Assembly (NCBI GenBank): GCA_037074705.1
Contig: CM073591.1
Span: 5,758,087 to 5,822,086 of the forward strand
Direction: 5' to 3'
Source: Zhengitettix transpicula
Lineage: Eukaryota; Arthropoda; Insecta; Orthoptera; Tetrigidae
DNA: 64,000 nucleotides
Positions 35,910 to 48,253 of this stretch are shown here, piece after piece; positions within the stretch are counted from its first letter, which is position 1; each line of letters begins with the position of its first letter. The notes beneath the pieces were generated by a model, which saw only the letters and a program-made list of their open reading frames with translations, did not search any database and was not told the DNA's origin. Position numbers and translations under genes: made by a program.

Positions 35910-36075
35910 ACACAATCATAAAAAAAACAGTAATAAAAAGAACAAACCAAAAATACAAAATAGTTCCTAAAATTATAATCAAATAAATACAAATAATGAC
36001 TAATAAAAGAAAAGAAAAAACCGTTCAAACCCTGGGCCCCGTAATACTCTAATCACCCATAATCTAATACAGGAA

Positions 36076-36078
<3 letters not shown>

Positions 36079-36118
<40 letters not shown>
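36079..36118. repeat. (TA)n microsatellite beside S element 4
   Basis: About 20 TA units lie between nad5 sequence and the T run marking the tail of the S element. It probably expanded after insertion. Confidence 0.9.
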
Positions 36119-36122
<4 letters not shown>

Positions 36123-36650
36123 TAGGGCAACAGGCTACATGAGGGTGATCCACATAGGGCAACTCCCCTTTAATAGCATAGGAAGGGATTTGAAAGGGGG
36201 GATGTGGAAGGGTAGAGGAAGGTAGCCAAGGGTTAACTATGGCCCCTGGGCTATATTTTAAGGATCCTACCCGGCATTCGCCTAAAGAAATGCAGGGAAA
36301 ACCTTAGAAAAACCTGCATCGGGTAGGTCGGGCATTTCGTACTTGTCCCACGCCCTTCCGATGACGGGAGAGGGGTTTGCTGTGGGGACGCAGCTTACCC
36401 CTCGCCATGCCTTGGCCAGTTTAGGAGGCAGCTGGCCGACTATTCCAATAGGAATAGCGGACAACTCTTGCCGTATGCCCAAGGTCTGCGACCCCGGAAC
36501 ATACACCTCTCAAAACAGACCGAGGGGCCTCGGCATGTGGGAACCTTAGTTCAAAAAAACCAGAGAGATGTGAGAGCATCCCCAAAGGTAGCCCTCGCCA
36601 GAGCTCTCTGGGAAGGTTCACCTGCGAGAAATCCTCTCGCAGTAGAACCC
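36119..36650 (-). mobile_element. S element 4, minus strand, inserted in nad5 of the NUMT
   Basis: A T run at 36119-36123 and the family 3' end are at the left. The right end carries the longest head seen on this strand, with an inverted repeat at 36615-36649: stems ggttc/gaacc and tgcgaga/tctcgca around a five-base loop. The target duplication is not resolved because of the (TA)n expansion. The conserved frame is at 36506-36282. The nad5 reading frame continues on both sides. Confidence 0.92.
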
Positions 36651-37501
36651 TTTAATGTTAAAAAACTTAGAAAATTGATTCTAACAGAAGGCATGAACCA
36701 ATAAACTCCTTGACAAATAAAAAATTATTAAAAACTCCAATTTGAAATCTAAAAAAATTCAACACATATCCAAAATAAGATCCTAATAATACAACCAACA
36801 AAGTTAATAACTTACTTAACCCGCCCAGGTAGAAGGAACAGGAAAAATTATCCATGACAATAAGCAACCACCGAAAACAGTAAACATAGATAAAAAAAAA
36901 TATCCCATAGTACATGTCATTACCAGAATTATTAAAATCACGTAAAACATTAAAAGAAGACGACCTTAATAATGAATTATAAAATAAACGAACTGTGTAA
37001 GCTGCAGTTAAACCTGTCGAAAAAAAAATAAAAATAATAAACATATATTTAAACCTCTACTTGAACAAAATTCTAAAATTAAATCCCTAGAGTAAAATCC
37101 AGATTAGAAATATTAAAACAAGCGGAAGTATACGTTATTAAATTAGTTAATGAACCCATAAACCGAATATCTTGATAATCCATTAAGCCGTGAATAAAAC
37201 AGCCAGCACATAAAAAAAGTAAAGACTTAAATAAAGCATGAGTTAATAAATGAAAAAATCTCAATATAGGAAAGCCTATGGCTAAAATACCTATTATCAG
37301 ACCTAATTGTCTTAAAGTCGATAAAGCAATAATTTTCCTCAAATCAAACTCATAATTGGCCGCAAGACCTGACATAAACATGGTCAAACAGCCAATTAAT
37401 AATAAAACATAACTTAACTTTCTTATCAATAGAATACGACTAAAACGAATTAATAAATAGGTTTCTAATTCTGCATTTAATTTATCGCCCCACCCATTCA
37501 T

Positions 37502-38021
37502 ATCAAATTCCTAATTTAAACAAATTGTCAAATGTAATTCAATGGTTTATATTTTCCAATAGGTGTTGAATTACTTTCAAATTTTGCATTCAATTTACAT
37601 TCCATCTTCTTAATATTTAATTTGCATTTCCACAAAAGCTGCAAATTGAATTCCACATTTAATATTAATTATTGTTGTGGAGAAACATTTATATATATAA
37701 TCAGTGTTGTAAATAGACAGAAAATGAAATACTTAACATATTCACTACAAGTTATTAATCCGAGAATTGTCTATGAATGATTTTTTACAATAATTAAATG
37801 TTATGGATCAATCTTATTGATTTATATTTTATCCACTTTACGATGTCGAATGAAGCCGTAATTAGGGGCAAGATCTTTAAGTCGTCTGCTTCAAGTAGTC
37901 AAAGTTAATCGGCACGTGGGTTTGGAATGCGGGTGTCAAAGAATTAGGAGTGGAATTATGTCAGCACCGTTGATAAAAGCCCAACGTTAGTTTCCCTCCT
38001 GTCTAGAAGTCGGCGGTCACG
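37502..38021. other. AT-rich NUMT flank without genes
   Basis: Contains the recurring motifs atttccacaa and ttaatatt seen near 28600 and 30300, then unremarkable sequence up to unit U. Confidence 0.5.
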
Positions 38022-40430
38022 GCACTGGGTGAAGGTGGTGGCCCTTAAAACCTTGTGACGTCGTCGATATCGTACCCATAAGGTTCTTGATCTTCACAGC
38101 AGTTCTCGTCCAGTTCCATCCCCGTATTCCAGCGACGGTCGTAGTTTTCCGACATGTCCAGGTCTGAGGATTGGCTGCAGTTTTACGACTTGCCCAGGTC
38201 GGGGCTGACTATCTTTTATATTCGGCTGTTTCAGGTTCTCACCTACTTGAGTTGACGCGCCGAAGTTCAAAATACGGTTCCCGGATATTTTAGGCTCGTG
38301 GGCTGGTAGAAGTCGCATTTGCTCAAGTCTCCTCCTAATTTGCGGGTTAATTGTAAACGGATATTTTGTTTTGTGCTGCGTCACGAATTGGACTGCATTA
38401 ACAAGGGGACTGGCAGCAACGTTCGCCGTTTCATAATTTAGATAATGGAAATGAAATTTGTGTTTTGTGCGTTATTCCAGTTCTTTACTCCTTGTTTTGA
38501 GGCTGAATATCGGTGGTTTGTCTTTAATATGCGCGTTTGGGCAAACGTTCATTTGCATAGGCGCAATGTCGGGTTCATGGAGGTTGATGGTTTGGGATGT
38601 GGATCATGCTAAGTAATGTCAGCTTCACTCACGGTTACTTCCGCAGTCTCGGGATCCGCCATCGCCTGTGCCATCGGCGTGGCCTCAGGAATCAAGCTCC
38701 AGCCTTCAGCAGTGACCAGCTGCTCCAACGTGACCGTTCTCCAGCTGAAAACGTTGAAAGTTCATAAAGAATGAATCATTTTGGTGCGGCGTACAGTAAA
38801 CCTTAAGCCTAATTATCAATATTTACGATTTTCCTCACACCTCAAACAAGTATTACTAAAAAATAACACAATTCCAAGTGTACCACTTATTATATCAAAG
38901 TATTTGCTCTGGAATGTCAGTGCTTTGGAGTCAATAAGTACATTTCTTTAAAATTATTTGTATATTTATAGTATTCATACATAATAACGTAATCCTCGTG
39001 ACTAGAGACAGCCTGGGGACAAAGAGCGTCCGCTGGTCTCTTATGATCAAATAAGTACAGGAAAAGCAATCAATTACAAGACAACTGCTCAGCGTTCACG
39101 AACCAATTAGCACAATTTATGAATCGTCGAGGCAAAGGTTTATATGACACAAATAAATACAGTTTATCAGTTCAAATAAGAGGCAAATCACAATCAATGA
39201 TCACTCAGAGAGTTACGCTGCTTAGCTGCATTAAAGTAAACTTCTCTTAGGGTTTTCATTTTATCTTTAGAGTTTGAGGTTGATACACAATTAATATTCA
39301 CTTACGAGGTTATGTCAATTTACGTAAAATACGATTGTTTCAAAACATAGGACGTAAATTATGGCCGCTATGGACAAATGAAATTGGAACTTCGTCACCT
39401 GATTAGTTCCCTGCAGCCAAGGCAGGAGTCCGGCGTAGATCTGGTCAATCAGCTGATCGCTGTCCAAGCCACGAGCTCAGCCTGCGTCAACAATAGTTGG
39501 TTACTAAATTACTCAACACATTAAGCATTCAGTAAAATAGGCCAATTACATTAATTTTTGCCTCAACTTCCACCAACAGACAAGTAGGTGACCCTAACGA
39601 CGGCAAATTCCTCTTTTTAAATGGTAACGTTTTCATGTCTTAACGCTAAATTAATACGAATAAATTCAGTTTCGATGTTGAAAGACGTGGATTGTGAAAA
39701 TGTTATCTTCTGGCAAGAAGCTAAATAGGAGAATCAACCAATTATCTACATTCGGTTCAGAAACTCCTATTCAGCTGTCCACTAGAAGAACGAATTAGGT
39801 GCTTCAAGAGATGTGCTCTTACCATCTTAGCTTTTCAGATGTTTGAGGTGTTCTTCTTTCCGGCGGTGTCGATGTGTGGTCACAGTTAATCCAGCAGATA
39901 CGCAAATAGGTGTTTGTAACAATCCTCAACTTTTGGTACAAGACGCCTATTCACGCCTCTACCGGATAAACTACTCAGGTGCTTCAGGTCTTTGAAGAGT
40001 TCTTCCTTCCGACGATGTCAATGTCCGGACACTAATCTTTTCTCAATATTCCTCTTACGACGCCCATTCTCCACTTGAGTGCATGGAACAATGCCACTGA
40101 ATTCCTGGTCACACGTGACGTGATGTCTTCCGTAGTTAACAATGGATGTAAATATCCGGACATGAATCTGATATTTAATATGGTTATGGATTAACGGTGA
40201 CTCTTTTTCTGCCACACTTATTTGGTTGAAGTAATTTACCAACATCTACGACCATCCCGGGGTCTGTCATTGCCACCAGCCTTAGCAACATTCTCACAAT
40301 GTTTATAATCTATAAATAGTTCAATAATGATTTTATTCTTCATACGTTTTAATACGTGATTGAATAATTTCAAGGCAAACTGTTTACTTTTAGCGCCCAT
40401 CCCAAGTATCGAGACTGAATCCATTACAAT
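38022..40430. repeat. Repeated unit U, copy 4
   Basis: Matches copy 1 from 38158 to about 39346, then diverges, then matches 23400-23850 and the end of the other copies between 39780 and 40390. The MSENYD frame is present near 38155-38040 on the minus strand but shifted, so the long frame there (38384-38094) begins in flanking sequence. LINE J is absent; homology simply continues past the position where J begins in copies 1 and 2. Confidence 0.65.
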
Positions 40431-40432
40431 GA

Positions 40433-40718
40433 ACGTCGTATGCGACGTCACAGAGGAACAACACGTCGCCTCGTCCCACAGCAACTACAGTCTATACTAG
40501 AAAAGCAGTTGCCCATCCAGAATCCTCAAGGCAACAATCACAAACCAACAAACTACAGAACACGCCTACACACCACCTCCCCGAGCAAGTGGCCACCATC
40601 ATGGACGTCTCTGACGGTGAGTGCATTAAGTGTCGAATCAATGGATTCTCCTTCCACCCCTTGCTCCCGCATCCAGACAAAAACAAAAATAAATGTGTAT
40701 TAATTACAATATTTCACA
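40433..40718 (+). other. Exon-like open segment, unknown
   Basis: A 95-codon frame without stops follows a TGA at 40430 and ends in TAA near 40718. It contains VATIMDVSDGECIKCRING. A strong splice-donor-like site (gacggtgagt) occurs right after MDVSD, with a good ATG context (caccatcatgg). This could be a first exon with 5' UTR or simply chance. No family is recognised. Confidence 0.2.
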
Positions 40719-40991
40719 GTTAAATATCCGTCCGCATGAAGCCACTTCAAATGTCGCCCAGAATTCTAGTTGTCTGGCAAAGGAATTATAAGACGATCGC
40801 GGGGCGGAAACAAAGTGAGTGAGAGTCTCGCACTACCCTCGCAGGTGTCCATCAAGGATTCACACTGTTAGCCCTCTTAAAAAAAGGAGCAAAACCTGTG
40901 AATTAAATTAGAGACTCGAGCACCTTTTAATCAATCACACGTCTTTATTATTACGTCATTGAGTATTATATTTTATGAGATAAGGTTTGAA

Positions 40992-41460
40992 CTACACATC
41001 TAATAAATAAAGCAGAGTGTTTGTTTGTATATTTGTATGTTCCTTATGCAAATTTTATCGCGTGGACAAAATTCAACAAAAATTGGTATATATATATTCT
41101 GCCAAAATCGAGAACCGTTACTGTGGGGGTGAGAAACCCCTAGAATAAACGTGGAAATAATTATAATTGAAATAAGTTACGAATTAGTGTTAAATTACTT
41201 CGCGAGACGATGACGTCATAAATTTTCAAGACATTGACGCATCATAAATATATAGTTCTGTATTTCGTAATGAAATAAAGCAGAAATATTTTGATTGAAT
41301 AAAAAGTTAAATTTTTTTCAGTATTTCTCCATCAAATAGTAATAAAAAACAATACGAAATACTTTACCATCCTTGCGCAAAGTTAATTTGGAAATATTCT
41401 CCTTCTTTAATAACGCCAATATGGCCCCTTATAATACATTCAAATGTGCGTCGGTCGAGA
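40992..41460 (+). mobile_element. Helitron-like element, 5' part (type E)
   Basis: Begins TCTAATAAATAAAGCAGAG after an A, then gtttgtatatttgtatg and ccttatgcaaa. It matches the reverse complement of 55318 to about 54760, including the atgacgtcat region and the catccttgcgc block. No CTAG 3' end is seen before 42200, so this copy is truncated or its end has diverged. Confidence 0.5.
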
Positions 41461-42192
41461 TTTATAAAATTTCATAATATAACGTATTATTGTATCCTGC
41501 ATAATGTATCAGAAGATACTAAGATTTGTCTAAGGTACGACTGCTGAATTATATGTTTGTAACTATAAAAGTATTCAAAATGACGTACGGTTTTTATGGT
41601 AGTTATTCAATTAATGCACTCTCAGTCAAAGGTATGTACAGAAATAGGAACATTTATATTGAATTAAAAGTGCAATTAATTGTACATTACGCAACGTATT
41701 TCTATAAATTTGTATAAATGTAAACAAATTATTGCGTGCAATTTGTGTCGTGAAACAATAATTTTAGGTATTTGTTTTCCATTTTTGGGAACGACGTTGT
41801 AGATGTTCAATTTCTGAGAAATGAAGCAGAGGAAAAATATTTTGATTGAATAATAAGTGTAATTAAATCTACCAATACCAGTGATAAATAAAATTCATTA
41901 CAATCCACGGCATTAATTTTCTTTTAAATAACTTGACTTTTGACATGGAATATTTCACGGGATCAGGGACCAATATGTTGCCCAATTATATCTTGCAATA
42001 CGCACCGGAAGATACATAGAATTATGATAAAAACAATACTTAAATGTTCAAAATTGATATTTTTCTATTGAAGACTGCGTATTTGGTAACGTTTTGTATT
42101 AATATTAACAATGCTGCCAACTGCAGACAGCTAAAACCACCAAATAGTTTATTTTCAGATGGAAAAATTATATATCTACAAATTTAGTAATT
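41461..42192. other. AT-rich DNA without genes
   Basis: Repeats the phrase gaagcagaggaaaaatatttt and related AT-rich motifs also seen at 41275. It is probably degraded element E sequence. Confidence 0.4.
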
Positions 42193-42224
42193 GTTTTAAA
42201 TAGTGTATATACACTATTTAAAAC
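42193..42224. repeat. Perfect 32 bp palindrome
   Basis: gttttaaatagtgtat followed by its exact reverse complement. It is ten bases from a second palindrome. Confidence 0.95.
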
Positions 42225-42233
42225 TAGCTAAAA

Positions 42234-42257
42234 AGAAGCTATATATATATAGCTTCT
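42234..42257. repeat. Perfect 24 bp palindrome
   Basis: agaagctatata followed by its exact reverse complement. It overlaps the 5' start of the Helitron-like element at 42251. Confidence 0.95.
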
Positions 42258-45200
42258 ATTATATAAAATTGCCTTATGCAGGTATGTATGTGTGTATACA
42301 TGTGGGTATGTATATGGGTATGTTCCGCTTACAAATCTACACCCTCGAAGCAATTTCACCAAAGTTCGTACACGTGTTCTTTGCGACAGGGAAACAAACA
42401 CTGTGTGGGTGTAACACGCCTACCACCCCCAGGAGCATGGGTGGACGGTGATGGAAACCTTCAAACATGCTAAAATGTCCGATATTTGCGTTGCATAAAT
42501 ATTTTTCAGGGTTAATTCGATTTATAGTATTTCTACCCTTGTGATTTTTATTAATTTTAACCCCTTGTGGCACGAGGGTTGAGCACATTAAGGGGTGGCG
42601 GTGGAGGAGGGTTACAAGTAAATAACGCTAAAAATACCGAGATTCGAATCACCTCAAAGGTAATGGATGTCGCTGAGTTCATTTATGACAATCTGGGCAA
42701 CGCGCGGTTGTAGGATTGGGTAGGAAGGGTTGGGCGGAGGGTAGAACTTTTAAAATAAGTTAACCAGCCTAATTTTGTATCAAATAAATATATTTCGGGA
42801 ACAATGATATCCATAAAATTTCCCTACATGTTCTCCGTGTTTAATTTCAACCCATTTCGGGCTTGGGAGGGATGCGCCCTTAAGGGTAAGGGTGGACGGG
42901 CGTTACAAGAAAATAACGCGAATACAACCGAGATTAGAGTCAATTCAAAGTATTAAGTATGTCAATAAGTTTAATTATGACATTAGAATTACCGTTTAAC
43001 AACGAGGGGTTGTAAATTTTCAAACATGTTAACCTGTTGATGATCGTGTGGAATTAATATTCGGGAGGCGTTAATGGAATTGATAGTACGCGTATTTCTA
43101 CTGGTGATGTTTGTGTATAATTTCAACTCCTTTCAGTATGAGAGGGGAGGACGCCTAGGGGTGGGGGTAGAGGGTAGTTAGAATAAAATAATGCAAAAAC
43201 AAACGAGATTGAAGTAAAATCAAAGGAAATGCATGTCGCAGTGTTTATTTATGACAACCTGAGCAACGTGTGAGATAGGGCGGAAGTGGGAGGGTCTAGC
43301 CGTGGTGGGCGAGGGTAGAAATTTGCAAACGTTTTAACCGGCCGACTTTTGCGGCGAATAAATATATTCCGGAACAGTGTGATTCTTTAAATTTCTCCCT
43401 TTTGGGCTTGGGAAGGGAGCACCCTTAAGGATTTGGGTGGACGGGCGTTACAAGAAAATAATGCGAATACAACCAAGATTAGAGTCAAATGAATGATTAT
43501 GGATGGCGCTGAGTTTAATTAAGACAATCAATTGGTGTTTTAACCGCCAGGAGCAATGGTGGATGAGGGTTGAAATTTTCAAACATAAATAAGCAGTCGA
43601 TATTTGCGTCGAATAAATATTTTTCTGGTTCACTGATATTTATAAAATGTCTCTAAATGTTCCATATATTTAATATTAACCTCTTTCGTGGTTTGGGAGG
43701 AGCACCCTTAAGGGTGGGGGTGGAGTAGATTTATATAAAAATAGTGCAAACACAATCGAGATTGGACTCATATCCAGGGTTATGGTTGTCAGTGAGTTTA
43801 ATTATGATATTCAAGTTGTTGTTTAGTGCCTCAAGCAGGAGTAGATGGGGTAAATATCTTTCAAACATGCTAACACGGCTGATATTTGAGTAGGATAAAT
43901 ATTTTCGGGGAAAAAGTGATTAATAATGTTTGTACCAATGTATGTCAGTAAAATTTCAACCTGTTACGGAATGGGAAAGGAGCACCGTAGGGTTAGGGGT
44001 GGAGGAGTATTACAAGAAAATAACGCGAATACAACTGAGATTGGAGTCAAACCAAAGGTAATGGATGTCGCCGTGTTCAATTCTGACATTCAATTGGCCT
44101 TTTAACCCCAAGGGTTGGGGTGGATGGGGTGGACGGGGGTAGAATTTTTCTAACATGTTAAACGGTCGATATTTGCATTAAATAATTATTTGTCGAGGTC
44201 AGTAACATTGACAATATATCTACCGATGTTGTTTGTAAAATTTAACCTTTTTCGGCATTAGAGGGAAGCACACTTAGGAGATATTTATGCAGATAAACAT
44301 TTTTGGGATCGAAGAGATAGATAGTGTTTTAACTGATGTTATCTGAGTATAGTTTCAAACCCTTACAGCAAGAGAAAGGAGCACTCTTAGGGGTGATGGT
44401 GGACGGGCATTACAATTAAATAACGCGAATAAAACTAAAATTACAGTCAAACACAGGTTTTTTGGTATCGCAGAGTGTAATTATGATTTAATTTGGCCAT
44501 TAAACCCCCAGGGGCGGAAGAGAATGTGGTTGGAAATTTCCAAACATGTTAAAAGGTCTTTATTTGCGGAAAATAATTTTTTTTCAGGGTTAATTAGATT
44601 TATAGTATTTATACCCATTTTATGTCAATAGAATTTCAACCTCTTGCGACATGAGGGTGCAGAACGCTTAGGGGGCGGGGTGGACTTGTGTTACAAGAAA
44701 ATATCTCGAAAACAACCAACATTCGAATGAGTCGAACGTACTTAATGTCGCTGAGTTCGTTTATGACAATTTGAGCAACGCGCGGGTTTGGGCTGGACTA
44801 GGGTTGGAGGGGTTGGGTGGAGGTGAGTGGGGAATATAAATTTTACATATATTTCTGAAACAATAAGACTATTAAAATTTTACTACACGTTCTCTGAGTT
44901 TAATTTGAATCCCTTTTGGGATTGAGAGGGTGCTCACATTAGGGGTGGGGGTCAACGGGCGTTAAAAATAAATAACGCGAATAAAACCGAGATTTGAGTC
45001 AAATAGAGGGTTATGAATGTCACTGAGTTTAATTATGACATTTAATTTGTCATGTAACTCCCGAGGAGTGGTGTTTGACGGGAGTGGAAATATTGAAACA
45101 TGAAATTACGAACGATATTAGAGGTGAATAATATTTTCAGGGTTAATTAGATTTAAAGTAATTCTACCCAAGTTGTGTGTGTAAAAATTGAACCCCTCTT

Positions 45201-46461
45201 TCGGCATGAGGGCGATGCATGGGGGTAGAGGAGACTGACAAGAAAAAAACGAGTCAAATCGAAGGATGTCGCTGAATTTATTTACGACATTCTGGACAAC
45301 GCGTGAAGGGTGGCCTGAGGTTGGAGGAGTTGGGTGAATTTTTAAAAAAATGTTGACCGGTCGTTATTAAATATATTTCGGGATGAATTAGATTAATAAA
45401 ATTTCTCTACATTTTCTCCACGTATAATTTCAACCCCTTTTGGGATTGGGAATGGAGCTCCCCTTAAGGGTGGGGGTGGAGTGTAATTACAATATAATGA
45501 TGCAAAAACAATCGACATTGGAGTCGAACTCACGGTCATGGATGTCAATGAGTTTAATTATTACACGGAACTAATCGTTTAACTCTCCCCAAGGAAGGGT
45601 TGACGGGGGTGTTAATTTTAAAACATGTTTAACGGTCCATTTTTGAAAGGAATGAATATTTATCGAGGTCAATGTACTGATAATATTTCTACCGATTCTG
45701 TTTTTAATTTAAACCTCTTAAGGACGTGAAAGATCACACTTAGGGGTGGGGGTTTGAGGGGCGTTACAAGAAAATAAATCCCAGATTGGAGTCAAATTCA
45801 AGTTATGGATGTCACTGAGTTTATTTATCAGAACCATTGGGAAAGTGACTGGGGGTGGTAGGTTCTGGGCGGGGGTATAAATTTTCAGAAATGTATAATG
45901 GCCGATATTTGCGTGAAATAAATATTTTACGCTGTCAATGTCATTGATAGTATTTCTACCGATGTTGTTTGTGTATAAATTCAACACCTTACGGCATGGT
46001 AGGGAAGTACGCGTAGAGATGGAGGAGTTGGGCGGGGGAGGAAATTTTCAAACATTTTAAACGGTCGATATTTGCGTTAAATAATTATTTCCCGGGGTTA
46101 ATGACTTTGATAGTATTTTTACCGATGTTGTTTGTGTACAATTTCAACCCCTGTGAGGGGAGCAAGGTTAGCGGTGGTGGGCGGGAGTAGAAATTTCCAG
46201 ACAATGTAATCGGTCGATTTTTCTGTGGAATAAATACTGTTTGACTATCGCACATTTGTGGGGGTGGTCATCTTCTAACATGTATAAACGGCCGATATAT
46301 TATGTCAATGAGTTCAACCTCCTTCGGCATCGGAGGTGAGCACATTTAGGGATAGGGTTCGAGGAGCGTTACATAAAAATAGCGCAAAAGGAATCGAAAT
46401 TGGAGACATATTGGGGATTATAGATAAATGACATCTCGGGCAACGCCGGGCACCCAGCTAG
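42251..46461 (+). mobile_element. Helitron-like element with about 4 kb of central tandem repeats (type C, copy A)
   Basis: The 5' part (ttctattatataaaattgcc, then repeated gtatgt) matches the start of the element at 60524. The 3' end reads gggcaacgccgggcaccc then CTAG followed by T, as at 48253 and 54580. Between them lie about 14 diverged repeats with a period near 275 bases. The marker aaataacgc-like phrase recurs near 42620, 42911, 43188, 43456, 43737, 44020, 44427, 44698, 44970, 45245, 45492, 45771 and 46377. There is no coding gene, so it is non-autonomous. Helitrons begin TC and end CTRR with insertion between A and T; this family fits. Confidence 0.65.
42600..46400. repeat. Degenerate tandem array, about 275 bp period
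   Basis: Each unit has, in order: (aa)ataacgcgaatacaaccgag, a gtcaaa stretch, tggatgtcgctgag, tttatgaca, a G-rich gggtgg region, aaacatgtt, cgatatttgcg, and ttcaacccctt. Units differ by many substitutions and indels. Single or few units of the same repeat occur in the elements at 47428, 60524 and 63446. Confidence 0.85.
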
Positions 46462-47427
46462 TATGTCAATAAAATACATGTTTATGTAATTATGAAAATA
46501 TACAGAATTTATTAATTTTATTATCTGCTGTTTTACTTAAATTTCCTATAAATTACTATGAATAATTAAAATTTTAATTTGATTATTGATATTTTTTATC
46601 AAGAATTTCGTATTTCCCTTTATTACGTTTTAAAACTTCCTTTTCAATTCCTACAATTTTTGAAAGTGTGACCTGCTTTATTTTTCGACTTTTAAGTTAC
46701 CAATTGTTATATTCATTCTTTTATTGTGCCGCGGTTATGAACTCTCTTGTAATTCCAGCCTCTCCTAAGTGTCTGCCCAGAGCTTCTCAGCCTATCCCCA
46801 GCATTCTCTCGATATTTAGGCTGATTTGTTTTAATCTCTTAAGATACTGGGAGTATTTTTAACTATCTTAATTTACCCTGAGTATTTCCTATGTAATTAA
46901 GATACTGTCTGTTTTACCCAAGTACTTTTTGAATTATTACGGTACCGGAATTAAGATTATTTCTAACTCAGTCAAGGTCCCACAATCATTCTGTTAGTCT
47001 AGGGAATGTAACTCTTCCTTTAACAAATATATGTCTATTTTACTGAAGCTACCCCAATTATTCTCTTAAGGAGTGCCTGCTGCTATATTTTCGACTATCT
47101 TAAGCCACCTGGTGTATTTTTCAAGGATGTCGAGATTGTTTTAGGCTTTTCTGTACAACTTATGCATTTCACTAAATAATCTTTGCCCCTCTCAAAACGT
47201 CTTCCCTCCATTAACACACACAGAGTCTTTATTCCGGTTATCCTTAAATTCTCCTTCCGTCATCATCCATTACGCAGGGGCGTGAAAAGCAATGGACAAA
47301 ATGTCGATGCCGGCTAAATCACACCTGGACCTACAAATTAAGTTCCAATGCAATACTTTTGCAGATTTATAGAAATAAACACCTGGCACCCAGATTTCCA
47401 ATCTTCAAATAAATAAAATGGACCCTG
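46462..47427. other. No gene seen; weak internal repetition
   Basis: AT-rich, with phrases such as ttaagatactg and tttacccaagta recurring at roughly 70-base spacing in 46840-46960. No supported frame. Confidence 0.4.
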
Positions 47428-48253
47428 TGTGTGTAGTTCCGCTCACAAGTCTACACCAGTCTAATTGTCTACACGTGATTCTTTGGAACTGTTGGGGAAA
47501 AACGCGTCTACCGCCCCCCAGTGACGTGCTAAAAGGCCGATATTTGCGTGGGACAATTATGTTACAGCATCAGTGAGGTTGGTGGATGTTTTAACAGCCC
47601 TTTTTGCCATTAGACAGGAGTTTCCTTAGCGATGGACACGGACGCGCGTAACAAACAGCCGAGATTTACGTCTAATCCGAAGTTAACGATGTTTCCGAGT
47701 CTAATTATCACATTCAGCAAGCGGAGGGGGTGCAAATTTCAAACATATTAAAACGGCTGATATATTCGTCGAAATATACTTTTCCGGGGGCTGTGACTTT
47801 GATACCGTTACTCTAAATATTTTTGTGTATAATTTCGGCTCCTTTCTGCATCCTTTACTAATGGCAGTGGAGGGGCCTTATACAACAATAATGAAGAAAC
47901 ACCCCAGATTACAGTCAAATCAGGTCGTTGAATTTATTTATGAAAACCTGCACAACACGCGGGGGTGGGCGGGGATAAAAAAATTTATAAACAGCGTAAC
48001 CGTCCGAATTTTGCGTTGAATAAATACTTTTTGTCTAACCCATAGCAGCGGAGGTTCAAATTTATAAACATATGAAAATATCCGACACATTGGTCGAAGG
48101 AAACTTTTTGTGCATTAGAAAGTTCAATCACTTTCCACAAGGCAGCAGGTGACCTCATTGACATATGGGGACGAGGTTCGTTACATAAAAATAACCCTCA
48201 AATTGATTGTTAAGGATAAGTCACATACCGGGCAACGCCGGGCACCCACTTAG
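47428..48253 (+). mobile_element. Helitron-like element type C, copy B
   Basis: Begins with the family 5' region (ttccgctcacaa, gtctacaccag) without the first 60 bases, has about two to three central repeat units, and ends gggcaacgccgggcaccc then CTTAG before T. Diverged from copy A. Confidence 0.6.

Larger units (their letters stand above)
35910..37501 (-). pseudogene. nad5: Mitochondrial NADH dehydrogenase subunit 5, partial and interrupted
   Basis: Complex I proton-pumping subunit on the minus strand. From 37501 the frame reads NGWGDKLNAELET, then YEFDLRKIIALSTLRQLGL and FHLLTHALFKSLLFLCAG, the conserved core. After a short break it resumes at 37044-36667 (FFSTGLTAAYTVRLFY). The C-terminus (GWLEYYGAQGLNGF) lies at about 36060-35917, beyond an S element at 36119-36650. 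The N-terminal third is absent because the NUMT ends at about 37501. Confidence 0.94.

Noticed and set aside
42600..46400. CRISPR-like or centromeric satellite array
   Set aside because: Units are about 275 bases, highly diverged and lie within a transposon-like element; eukaryotic context excludes CRISPR.
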